In this document: positions 1 through 6,753 of the stretch, piece after piece
Position numbering within the stretch: position 1 is the first letter of the stretch
How the letters are laid out: each line of letters opens with the position of its first letter
The notes under the pieces: model-generated
Database searches by the model: none
Seen by the model: the letters and a program-made list of their open reading frames with translations, nothing else
Told to the model about the DNA's origin: nothing
Origin: Planctomycetaceae bacterium
Lineage (GTDB): Bacteria > Planctomycetota > Planctomycetia > Pirellulales > Pirellulaceae
DNA: 7,697 bases
NCBI GenBank assembly: GCA_007129635.1
Contig: SKVE01000856.1
Location: forward strand, 1 to 7,697
Direction: 5' to 3'
Translations under genes and position numbers: made by a program

Positions 1-1
1 C

Positions 2-1198
2 ATGAACGTCGTGACCAGCAACTATCTGGAAGATGTCAGCTATCGGCAGCTTTATGAAGGCGCGATGCGCGGCATGGTCGAAGCGTTGGATCAGTACTCC
101 GACTACATCGGCCCTGAACAGTATACGTATTTCGAGGAGGGATTGAATCAAGAATTTGGCGGGATCGGGATCATGGTCGAGATCAATCCGGAAACCAATC
201 GGTTGACCGTGATGACTCCTTTGGTGGACACGCCCGCGTTTCGAGCTGGGCTGAAGGCGGGCGATACGATTTTGGCGATCGACGGCCAGGACACCGAAGG
301 CATGTCGTTGCAACGCGCGGTGAAACTGATGCGGGGCCGACCTGGCGATAAGGTTCGGTTAAGCATCCTGCACGCCGGCGCAGACGAACCAGAACAGATG
401 GTGATCAAACGGGCGATTATCCCCCTGGAATCGGTATTGGGCGACCGCCGCGATCCAAACGGAGGGTGGTTGTTTCCTTTGGAAGACGAGCCGCGGATCC
501 TTTACATTCGGCTGGTGAATTTCGGCGAGCGGTCGGTCGAAGAGTTGACCGAAACGATTCGCAATCACGATTTCGAGGCGTTGATCTTGGATTTACGAGA
601 CAACGCGGGGGGCCTGTTGAGTTCGGCGGTGAGTACATGCGATCTGTTCATCGACCAGGGAGTCGTTGTCAGCACGCGAGGCCGCGAGGGTCAGACGTTC
701 CGGGCCTATTCGGCTCGAGCGCCCATGTTGGTGCCGCCCGAGATACCGATGGTCGTCCTGGTCAACGGCTATTCGGCCAGTGCCAGCGAGATTGTCGCCG
801 CCTGTTTGCAGGATTACGGACGCGCGATCGTCATCGGCGAGCGTACCTGGGGCAAGGGCACCGTGCAGAACGTGATCCCTTTGGAAGGTGGTCGCGCGGC
901 ATTGAAATTAACCACCGCCAGCTACTGGCGTCCCAACGGCAAGAACATCCATCGCTTGTCCGACGCCACCGAAGACGACGATTGGGGCGTGCGACCGGAC
1001 GAAGGTTTTCATATCGAGTTGACGGAGGAGGAGGCCGATCGCATCCGCCGCGATCGGCGTCGCCGTGACGGCTTCCGGCCGGAGAAGTCAAATGGCGATG
1101 TCCAAGAAGAAGACGATGAGTCCAACGGTTTCTTCGATCCCCCTTTGCATCGAGCCATCGAGCATCTGCAGCTTCGTCTGAGGGTCCCCACTGCTTAA
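2..1198 (+). CDS. S41 family C-terminal processing peptidase (CtpA/Prc type), 5' truncated
   Basis: Serine protease of the tail-specific (CtpA/Prc) family, which trims or degrades envelope proteins from their C-termini. Only 398 residues are visible, and the first codon is probably internal: the family's signal peptide is missing and the opening segment (NYLEDVSYRQLYEGAMRGM) is the helical region that normally follows it. A PDZ domain covers about residues 51-127, with the GIGI loop at 54-57. The protease core follows, with LDLRDNAGG at 196-204. Against the E. coli Prc triad (S430, D441, K455) the spacing matches exactly: S260 in SASASE, D271 in QDYG and K285 in GKGTVQ, so the enzyme should be active. 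The C-terminus is a charged Arg/Glu/Asp-rich linker (about 335-378) and a short helical tail. The TAA stop coincides with the left border of a palindromic element. Family assignment is firm; the substrate is unknown. Confidence 0.95.
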   Translation: MNVVTSNYLEDVSYRQLYEGAMRGMVEALDQYSDYIGPEQYTYFEEGLNQEFGGIGIMVEINPETNRLTVMTPLVDTPAFRAGLKAGDTILAIDGQDTEGMSLQRAVKLMRGRPGDKVRLSILHAGADEPEQMVIKRAIIPLESVLGDRRDPNGGWLFPLEDEPRILYIRLVNFGERSVEELTETIRNHDFEALILDLRDNAGGLLSSAVSTCDLFIDQGVVVSTRGREGQTFRAYSARAPMLVPPEIPMVVLVNGYSASASEIVAACLQDYGRAIVIGERTWGKGTVQNVIPLEGGRAALKLTTASYWRPNGKNIHRLSDATEDDDWGVRPDEGFHIELTEEEADRIRRDRRRRDGFRPEKSNGDVQEEDDESNGFFDPPLHRAIEHLQLRLRVPTA

Positions 1199-1297
1199 GC
1201 ACCGTTCGAGAAATAACTGTCCAATGTCCCCTCGCCCCTCGTGGGAGAGGGCAGGGTGAGGGGGCAGAAAGCGCGTCAGTTATTTCTCGAACGTTGC
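1199..1297. repeat. Nested palindromic MITE/REP-like element
   Basis: The outer arms 1203-1219 (CGTTCGAGAAATAACTG) and 1277-1293 (CAGTTATTTCTCGAACG) are perfect 17-bp inverted repeats. They extend to 21 bp (1199-1219 and 1277-1297) with a single mismatch. Inside lies a second, imperfect GC-rich palindrome at about 1229-1265 (CCCCTC...GAGGGG). The element is flanked by TAA at 1196-1198 and 1298-1300; the repeat could be read as TAAG, which shifts the left border by one base. The left TAA is the stop codon of the protease gene. It has no coding capacity. The form fits a small non-autonomous transposable element or REP-type repeat, but it could equally act as a transcript-end hairpin; there is no T-run after it. 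The structure is seen directly; mobility is inferred. Confidence 0.7.
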
Positions 1298-1309
1298 TAA
1301 GGAACGCGG

Positions 1310-1357
1310 GAAGACGCTACGGAATCGGGGATGACGTGTTCCATTTGTCGCGTCTTC
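1310..1357. repeat. Short inverted repeat, possible hairpin
   Basis: GAAGACGC at 1310-1317 is the reverse complement of GCGTCTTC at 1350-1357. A second small match, GGAA/TTCC at 1321-1324 and 1339-1342, lies inside the loop. No T-run follows on either strand. It may be a weak transcript-end structure for the protease gene or have no function. Confidence 0.25.
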
Positions 1358-1383
1358 ACTTGATTTCGAACATCGTTCATTCA

Positions 1384-1412
1384 TTGACGTTCAACGTGGT
1401 AGGTGGTACCAT
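1384..1412 (+). promoter_or_regulatory. Predicted sigma70-type promoter for the leucine-rich-repeat lipoprotein
   Basis: The -35 box TTGACG (1384-1389, 5 of 6 to consensus) and the -10 box TACCAT (1407-1412, 4 of 6) are separated by exactly 17 bp. Transcription would start near 1419, giving a leader of about 50 nt to the ATG at 1470. It is placed downstream of the palindromic element, so the lipoprotein gene can be expressed independently of the protease gene. Planctomycete promoters are not well defined, so this is a prediction from the general bacterial consensus. Confidence 0.45.
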
Positions 1413-1456
1413 CCCTTCACCGAAACAATGATCGACCAATCCCCGTGGTTTTCGGG

Positions 1457-1463
1457 AAGGGAG
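1457..1463 (+). promoter_or_regulatory. Ribosome binding site deciding the start at 1470
   Basis: AAGGGAG lies 6 nt before the ATG at 1470. The alternative upstream in-frame ATG at 1428 has no comparable site and would add 14 residues in front of the lipoprotein signal peptide. Confidence 0.7.
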
Positions 1464-1469
1464 CATGAG

Positions 1470-2477
1470 ATGAAGTGGATGCGAGCGCTCTGGTTGCCTG
1501 CCATTTTCCTGCCTGTCATTTTGCTGGCCGGGTTCGTCGGTTGCGGTTCCGAAAGGCCGCCAACACCAGTCGAACCGCCTGCCCAGGTTCCGGGGGACAA
1601 GGACGTAGCCCCCGACGGTCCGTCGCCAACAGACGACCAAACGCCCGAGGCTGTCGACGAACTGGTGGACTGGATCCAACAGAAAGGCGGCAGGCTGCGT
1701 CAGGACGGTGAAGGCCGCTTGATACTGGTCGATTTTTCAGACACCGAGATCACCGATGCGGAGCTCCAACGCTTGGTGGGCCAGGAATTTCTGAGGAACG
1801 TCAGGTTGACTCGATGCGCGGTCGGCGACGATGGCGTCATCCATCTGGTCCAACTGCCACGCCTGCTTGTCCTGGGGTTGGACTTGACCGAGGTAACCGA
1901 TGAAGGAATGCGACATATCGCTTCGGCTCGCCGTCTGGAAGAACTGCTGCTGGACGGGGTCGCCGTCACCGACGCCGGGGTTGAAGCCATCGCCAGCCTG
2001 CCCGAATTGAAACAGTTGCGGTTGGCCGGTACCGAAATCACCGACGCGGGGCTCGAACATCTGGCAGCTTGCACGACCTTGGTCAATTTGAATGTCAGCC
2101 AGACGGCGATCACCGACGCTGGCCTGACCCACCTGGCAAAACTGCCGCAACTGAAGGATTTGAACCTGTATACCACCCAGGTGACCGACGCAGGCTTGGA
2201 CGTGCTGCATTCGATGACGGGGCTGACGCGGCTGAACCTGGACAACACGCAGGTGACCGACGCGGGCCTAGCGAAACTGGCCGCGCTGGAACAACTCGAA
2301 TTCCTGCATCTCGGACGCACGACGATCACCGACGCGGCCATCGATCACCTCAGTCAACTGACGACCCTACGCACCCTGCACGTGACGCGGACCGGTGTGA
2401 CCGAAGCCGGCGCGGAACGCTTGCGTCAAGCGTTGCCGGATTGCGAGATCTTCTCGGGCGATCCGGACCAAACCTGA
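1470..2477 (+). CDS. Leucine-rich-repeat lipoprotein
   Basis: Predicted exported lipoprotein of 335 residues. Residues 1-24 are a signal peptide (MKWMR, a hydrophobic stretch with two prolines, then FVGC), with Cys25 as the likely lipidated residue; the lipobox is imperfect because Phe sits at -3. A Pro/Asp-rich linker (about 26-65) is followed by a short helical segment and then, from residue 94 to 309, nine tandem 24-residue repeats of the pattern [IV]TDAGLxxLxxLxxLxxLxLxxT. A tenth, truncated repeat with Cys (LPDCEIF) caps the end. Such repeats make a curved solenoid for protein binding; this type (LRR_6-like) is abundant in planctomycetes. The partner is unknown. The gene has its own predicted promoter and a good ribosome site, and it converges on the pntAA-like gene with 39 bp between stop codons and no evident terminator there. 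An in-frame ATG at 1428 was rejected because it spoils the signal peptide. Confidence 0.88.
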   Translation: MKWMRALWLPAIFLPVILLAGFVGCGSERPPTPVEPPAQVPGDKDVAPDGPSPTDDQTPEAVDELVDWIQQKGGRLRQDGEGRLILVDFSDTEITDAELQRLVGQEFLRNVRLTRCAVGDDGVIHLVQLPRLLVLGLDLTEVTDEGMRHIASARRLEELLLDGVAVTDAGVEAIASLPELKQLRLAGTEITDAGLEHLAACTTLVNLNVSQTAITDAGLTHLAKLPQLKDLNLYTTQVTDAGLDVLHSMTGLTRLNLDNTQVTDAGLAKLAALEQLEFLHLGRTTITDAAIDHLSQLTTLRTLHVTRTGVTEAGAERLRQALPDCEIFSGDPDQT

Positions 2478-2516
2478 TCGGCTTTGCGCGGTGGCGGGCA
2501 CAAGACTCTGGCGGCG

Positions 2517-3677
2517 TCAGGCCAGGCCCATCGCTCTGCGAGTTCCGGCATGGTGGATTTCGCCCTGGTGGGTGACCAACGACTCGCGACAGATCGGGTC
2601 GTCCAAATCCATCGACGAGAGCCCTTTTTTGAACAGGTTCTTCACATAGTGCATGACGTTGTGGCTGTACAACCAGCTTCCATGCACGGGCACCGAACCA
2701 GGAATATTCCAGAGTCCCATGATCGTCACTCCATGGCGATCGATCTGTCCGCCGGTCGGTGTCAATTCGCAGTTGCCGCCCTGATCGATGGCCACGTCCA
2801 GGATGATCGAGCCGGGTTTCATTTCGGCCACCATCGACTCGGTCACCAGCAGCGGAGCGACCTCACCGGGAACCAAAGCACCCAGGATCACGATGTCGGC
2901 TTGCTGCACCAGCGGCGTCAGCGCGGCCCGTTCCTTTGCTAACCACTCGGCAGGCAGCGCTCGGGCGCGCCCGTCCGGTCCGACGACCAGATCCGCCGGG
3001 ACCTCGAAGCCCGCGACCTTTGCGCCCAGGCTGCCCGCTGACTGACGAGCTTCTTCGCGCGTATCGACAGCGGTCACGGTGCCGCCCAATCGTTTCGCCG
3101 TCGCGATGGCCTGCAGTCCCACGACGCCCGCTCCGACGATCAGGATCTTGGCCGGCTTGATGGTGCCGATCGTGGTGCCGGTCATCGGAATGAACTTGGG
3201 GAAGTGATTCGCGGCGATCAGCATGGCCTTGTAGCCCGAGATCGTACTCATCGACGTCAAGGCGTCCATCTGTTGAGCTCGCGAGATACGGGGGACCGCG
3301 TCCATGCTGAACGCGGTCACGTTCCGGCGAGCGAGCATCGAGATCGTATCATGATTGACCGGGGCGGCTGGGTGCAGGAAGGCGATCAAGACGGCGCCCG
3401 CTCGCATCGCTTCCGCTTCGTGGTACCCGGCCGATTCGCAGGACCATGGCTGTTTGACTTTCAGGATCACGTCAGCAGTCCCCAGCAACTGCCGAGCATC
3501 CTGAACGACCTTTGCTCCCGCGTCGACGTACGCATCATCCTCGTGCAGCGATGCGCGACCAGCCGCTGACTGGACGAGGACTTCGAATCCCATCGACACA
3601 TACTCCCGCACCGTCTCGGGAATCGCCGCGACTCGACCCTCTTGTTGCAGGATCTCTTTAGGCACTCCGATCATCAT
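2517..3677 (-). CDS. pntAA: NAD(P) transhydrogenase subunit alpha part 1 (PntAA-like), NAD(H)-binding domain I
   Basis: Soluble NAD(H)-binding component of the proton-translocating Re/Si-specific transhydrogenase, which transfers hydride between NAD(H) and NADP(H). The 386 residues match the size of a stand-alone PntAA (about 380). The N-terminal AlaDh/PNT domain starts MIGVPKEI. The diagnostic RQD loop PRISRAQQMDAL carries R130, Q135 and D138; the serine three positions after D138 in Rhodospirillum rubrum is a threonine here. The Rossmann motif GAGVVG is at 182-187, with acidic D205 (AVDTR) favouring NAD. The segment DVAIDQGGNCE (294-304) and the PntA-like C-terminus (SWLYSHNVMHYVKNL) follow. 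The start at 3677 was chosen because a strong ribosome site precedes it; ATG 3674 is also possible. No pntAB or pntB follows: the next gene is convergent. Alanine dehydrogenase is the main alternative, but the RQD loop argues for PntAA. Confidence 0.85.
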   Translation of the reverse strand: MMIGVPKEILQQEGRVAAIPETVREYVSMGFEVLVQSAAGRASLHEDDAYVDAGAKVVQDARQLLGTADVILKVKQPWSCESAGYHEAEAMRAGAVLIAFLHPAAPVNHDTISMLARRNVTAFSMDAVPRISRAQQMDALTSMSTISGYKAMLIAANHFPKFIPMTGTTIGTIKPAKILIVGAGVVGLQAIATAKRLGGTVTAVDTREEARQSAGSLGAKVAGFEVPADLVVGPDGRARALPAEWLAKERAALTPLVQQADIVILGALVPGEVAPLLVTESMVAEMKPGSIILDVAIDQGGNCELTPTGGQIDRHGVTIMGLWNIPGSVPVHGSWLYSHNVMHYVKNLFKKGLSSMDLDDPICRESLVTHQGEIHHAGTRRAMGLA

Positions 3678-3682
3678 CACGC

Positions 3683-3693
3683 ACCTCCTCCTT
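3683..3693 (-). promoter_or_regulatory. Strong ribosome binding site of the pntAA-like gene
   Basis: On the - strand AAGGAGGAGGT ends 5 nt before the tandem ATGATG at 3677/3674. It is close to a full anti-16S match and shows that the longer open frame reaching 3746 is not the real start. Confidence 0.85.
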
Positions 3694-3785
3694 CTGCCAT
3701 GATCATAGCAGATCGGCCCAAGCGGCGAAACAACGACGCCAGCCAAGCAGATGGAAGTGGCCTGTTCCCGTTCGCTGCTCGGTCC

Positions 3786-5315
3786 TTACGCCAGTGCCTC
3801 GAAGGTTCGTCCAACCAGCGGATTGTCAGCTTGGTTGGTTCCCAGCAGCATGTAGACCGTCGAGGCCAAATGTGCGGGCCGCCAGGCGGGCGAAATGCTG
3901 GCGTAATCTTCTAACACGGCCGAGCTGTACTTGAAGTCGTGCGAGGTGCGCGACTTCAACGCCACCAGTTCACGGGCCTTGCGGACGAACTCCAAAGCCA
4001 TCGGGTCGTCCTGGGCATAGGCCAACGTCCGCCGCGCGGCAGACGCTGCATCGCGGCCCACATCGGCAAAGATGGCTTCGACCTGAGCTGCGGGCGACTC
4101 CGCCGTCTCTGCCGCCTGCAACTGGTCGATGCGGATGTCCTGCACGCGACCTCGACCGTGCATCGACTGGCGGAACATCGGCAAAAACGCCAGGTTCTGC
4201 AGCAACAGCAGACGACGATTACGGTCGTCCGCCGAGGCGGTGTACAGGTAGTGCAGGGCGTTGGTCGTGGTCGATGCATGCAAGGCAACGATGGCCGGCT
4301 GACGTATCAGCAACTCGCCCGCACCCACGAAAACGGCATCCCACAAAGATTGAGGAGAAACGCCTTCGTTCAACATCTTGACCGCCAAGCGGCAAACCTC
4401 GCTGGACGAATCGTCGCGCAGCGCGCTCAACAATTCCACCGTCGCCTGATCGTCCAATCGACCCTCGGGCCAATCCGCCCGAATCTTGGTCACCAATTCC
4501 TGGTTCTCTCGCCACGGACGATCGGCTTCGTAATCGTTCTGGGACGGGTTGCCCTCGCCCGTGTGGTTCAACAACGCATAAGCCAACGACCGCAAGACGG
4601 GCTCGGCAAACCGCCAACTCGAACATTGCAAGGTCCGCCAGGCGTTGGAGACAAAAATCGCCTTGTGGCCGATGGACCGGTAATCGCGTCCGGCATATCG
4701 CGCAAAATGATCGAAGACCGATTGAGCGCCGAAGTGGCGAGCCAGCGAGGCGACCGCCACGTCCGCTTGGGCTTCGTCCCAGCGGTCCATGGCTTCGATG
4801 AACGATTGCGAAGCCCGTTCGGCGGGCGGCACGGCGGCTTCGTCCACCGGTGCCATCGTCCAATCGCCTTCGCGCGCGTCCTGGGCCTGCGTGGCTTTGA
4901 AATAATCCAAGGCCCAGAAAATCGGTAGCCAGCGGTGCTGGTCGGCGCCGCCGGTGCTGGCTTGATGAGCCGAATAGACGACCAACACGCTGTGGAACTT
5001 GAATCCTACGCTGGGCCGCGGCTCCACGTTGCGGACACCAGCCAACTGCAGCGCCGTGAGGATCTGCTGGTAGCTCAGTCCTTCTCGGACCCGCGCGGCC
5101 ACCTGCTCCAGCAAGCGTTCGCGCGGTGTATCTTCCAACAATCTCACTAACGGTTCGACATCGTCTTGAAGCGGAACAATACCGCCCTGCACCGAAGGTT
5201 GCGCCCCCATGGCTCTGGCACCCGCCAGGGACCCCGGCAAGCGGCTGATTCCCGCCAGCGCTGCTGCGCTGGCAGAGGACTGAACGAAATGGCGTCGATT
5301 GAATGGAGAAGACAT
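3786..5315 (-). CDS. Tat-exported protein of unknown function, possibly questin-oxidase-like
   Basis: 509 residues. The N-terminus carries a twin-arginine signal: NRRHFVQ at 6-12, then an Ala/Ser/Leu/Gly stretch to about residue 38 (ARAMGAQ, probable cleavage after AMGA or AQ). Export by the Tat route usually means folding, often with a cofactor, in the cytoplasm. The mature part is soluble, mostly helical, and rich in His and Trp: FHSVLVVYSAH (107-117), SIGHKAIFVSNAWRTL (214-229), LLNH (248-251) and LHASTTTNALHYLYTA (345-360). The last segment, followed by an Arg-rich helix and LLLLQNLAFLPMFR, resembles the H-x-x-T...A-L-x-x-L pattern I recall from questin-oxidase-like (DUF4243) proteins; this link is tentative. 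The start has an excellent ribosome site. The pntAA-like gene lies 108 bp downstream on the same strand, so co-transcription is possible. I do not recognise a specific enzyme. Confidence 0.85.
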   Translation of the reverse strand: MSSPFNRRHFVQSSASAAALAGISRLPGSLAGARAMGAQPSVQGGIVPLQDDVEPLVRLLEDTPRERLLEQVAARVREGLSYQQILTALQLAGVRNVEPRPSVGFKFHSVLVVYSAHQASTGGADQHRWLPIFWALDYFKATQAQDAREGDWTMAPVDEAAVPPAERASQSFIEAMDRWDEAQADVAVASLARHFGAQSVFDHFARYAGRDYRSIGHKAIFVSNAWRTLQCSSWRFAEPVLRSLAYALLNHTGEGNPSQNDYEADRPWRENQELVTKIRADWPEGRLDDQATVELLSALRDDSSSEVCRLAVKMLNEGVSPQSLWDAVFVGAGELLIRQPAIVALHASTTTNALHYLYTASADDRNRRLLLLQNLAFLPMFRQSMHGRGRVQDIRIDQLQAAETAESPAAQVEAIFADVGRDAASAARRTLAYAQDDPMALEFVRKARELVALKSRTSHDFKYSSAVLEDYASISPAWRPAHLASTVYMLLGTNQADNPLVGRTFEALA

Positions 5316-5321
5316 GCGTGG

Positions 5322-5328
5322 ACTCCTT
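5322..5328 (-). promoter_or_regulatory. Ribosome binding site of the Tat-exported protein gene
   Basis: On the - strand AAGGAGT is followed by 6 nt and then the ATG at 5315. This near-consensus site fixes the start directly before the MSSPFNRRHF signal sequence. Confidence 0.8.
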
Positions 5329-5396
5329 GGATGGTTTTCGAGCGTTCGGATCGAATGGTTGTCAGGGCCCGCGCCGCACCCTACGCGTTACCGTTC

Positions 5397-5425
5397 ACTG
5401 TAGAGGCTCAGCGCCGTTCCGGCAA
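5397..5425 (-). promoter_or_regulatory. Possible sigma70-type promoter for the Tat-exported protein gene
   Basis: On the - strand TTGCCG (5420-5425) and TACAGT (5397-5402) are separated by 17 bp. Each matches the consensus at 4 of 6 positions. The predicted leader would be about 75 nt. It lies in the 198-bp gap after the asd stop codon, which would separate transcription of the two genes. The gap also holds a weak GAGGG/CCCTC stem without a T-run. Prediction only. Confidence 0.3.
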
Positions 5426-5513
5426 CCATAATCCACAGAACAACCCATCTTCCAGGGCAAGTGGTTTCGCCGAGAGGGCTGCTTGTTCCCTCCCACGAAC
5501 CTGGGCGATGACC

Positions 5514-6590
5514 TCAGTCCAGCCGCCCTTCGGCCTTCAGCAGTTCCGCGATCAACACCGCACCGCCCGCAGCGCCACGCACTGTGTTGTGACTAAGAGC
5601 GATGAACTTGTAATCGAACACCACATCCTCGCGCAGCCGACCAACCGCCACGGCCATCCCGTCGCCCAGATCGCGATCCAGCTTGGTTTGCGGCCGATTG
5701 TCCTGGTCGAAATATTGCAGCATGGGTTGCGGCGCCGAGGGCAATTGCAGCGACTGCGGTTTGCCTGCGAACGCCGCCCAACGCTCGAGGATCAGATCCC
5801 GCGAGGGCTTCTTCTCGAAGCTAACCGATACGGCAGCCAGGTGCCCGTCCGAGACCGGTACACGGATGCATTGAGCCGACAGGACCGGACCGCTGGCGGA
5901 AACGATTTCGTCGTTCTCGATCCGGCCCCAGATCTTCAGCGGCTCACGCTCGCTCTTCTCCTCTTCGCCGCCGATGTACGGGATGATGTTGTCGACCATC
6001 TCGGGCCACGTCGCCATGGTTTTTCCGGCACCGGAGACCGCCTGGTAGGTGCAGATGACAGCCCGCGTCGGTTGGTGATCGGCCAACGCGTGAAGTGCCG
6101 GGACGTACGGCTGGATCGAACAATTCGGCTTGACCACCACAAAGCCGCGTTGCGTTCCCAATCGGCGGCGCTGCGCGGAAAGGACCTCCAGATGGTCGGG
6201 ATTGATCTCCGGCATGATCATCGGGACATCGGGCGTCCAGCGATGAGCCGAGTTGTTCGAGACGACGGGGCATTCGTGTCGCGCATAGTCGTCCTCCAAG
6301 TCGCGAATCGCCTGTTTATCCATGTCCAAGGCACTGAACACGAAGTCCACCTGGTCACTGACCGCCTGGACCGCTTGCACGTCGGCCACAACCATCGAAG
6401 CCACCGCGGCCGGGATCTCCGACGGCATCGCCCAGCGACCTGCCACCGCCTGCTCGTAAGTCTTGCCTGCCGACCGAGGACTGGCGGCCACCGCCACCAC
6501 CTCGAACCAAGGATGGTTACCCAGCAGATGGACAAAACGCTGCCCCACCATCCCCGTCGCGCCAAGAATACCCACACGCATCTTCGTCAT
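5514..6590 (-). CDS. asd: Aspartate-semialdehyde dehydrogenase, fungal/archaeal-type sequence
   Basis: Converts L-aspartyl-4-phosphate to L-aspartate-semialdehyde with NADPH, the branch point to lysine/diaminopimelate, threonine and methionine, in the cytoplasm. 358 residues, normal length. The N-terminal Rossmann loop is GILGATGMVGQRF (7-19); the phosphate/NADP-binding stretch SPRSAGK follows at 37-43. The catalytic cysteine is C157 in KPNCSIQ, and the acid-base histidine is H250 in VPVSDGHLA. NIIPYIGGEEEKSE (201-214) and LSHNTVRGAAGGAVLIAELL (332-351) match yeast Hom2 closely, so this belongs to the fungal/archaeal branch rather than the E. coli type. The ATG at 6590 has GGGAG 9 nt upstream; the ATG at 6581 is an alternative, and the open frame up to 6719 reads as non-coding. 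No other aspartate-pathway gene is adjacent. The long open frame opposite it (5166-6779, + strand) is a shadow. Confidence 0.97.
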   Translation of the reverse strand: MTKMRVGILGATGMVGQRFVHLLGNHPWFEVVAVAASPRSAGKTYEQAVAGRWAMPSEIPAAVASMVVADVQAVQAVSDQVDFVFSALDMDKQAIRDLEDDYARHECPVVSNNSAHRWTPDVPMIMPEINPDHLEVLSAQRRRLGTQRGFVVVKPNCSIQPYVPALHALADHQPTRAVICTYQAVSGAGKTMATWPEMVDNIIPYIGGEEEKSEREPLKIWGRIENDEIVSASGPVLSAQCIRVPVSDGHLAAVSVSFEKKPSRDLILERWAAFAGKPQSLQLPSAPQPMLQYFDQDNRPQTKLDRDLGDGMAVAVGRLREDVVFDYKFIALSHNTVRGAAGGAVLIAELLKAEGRLD

Positions 6591-6753
6591 TGTCTTCCAC
6601 TCCCACCTGATCGATCCAAAAGCGGCCTGGCAGCCACCAACAAACGATGCGGAAAGAAGCCCTCTCCGCCCCCATGCCAGATGCATCAGCTCGGCCCAAC
6701 CGGCCCGGCGATGCCGCAAGCGCCAACCCTGACCCTGGCGGACGGCATTCTAA
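6591..6753. other. Intergenic gap between asd and the DUF502 gene
   Basis: 163 bp between the DUF502 stop and the asd start. Apart from the GGGAG ribosome site of asd (6600-6604) and a weak 5-bp CGCCA/TGGCG inverted repeat on the - strand, I see no convincing promoter, terminator or small gene in it. Confidence 0.5.

Noticed and set aside
466..1068. 200-residue + strand open frame inside the protease gene
   Set aside because: Alternative frame of a gene with a complete catalytic triad; the product is Arg/Gly/Ser-rich as expected for a shadow frame.
1749..2477. Periodic 72-bp direct repeats suggesting a CRISPR or tandem DNA array
   Set aside because: The period equals 24 codons, the repeats are degenerate at synonymous positions and they encode leucine-rich repeats in frame. 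There are no spacers.
2478..2516. Search for a bidirectional terminator between the two convergent genes
   Set aside because: No stem longer than a few base pairs and no T-run was found in the 39-bp gap.
3675..3746. Upstream extension of the PntAA-like gene to an ATG at 3746
   Set aside because: The extra 23 residues contain the strong ribosome site itself (3683-3693) and do not resemble the family N-terminus, which begins at MIGVPKEI.
3939..4928. 329-residue + strand open frame opposite the Tat-exported protein gene
   Set aside because: Antisense to a gene with a clear signal peptide and ribosome site; the translation looks random with no recognisable motif.
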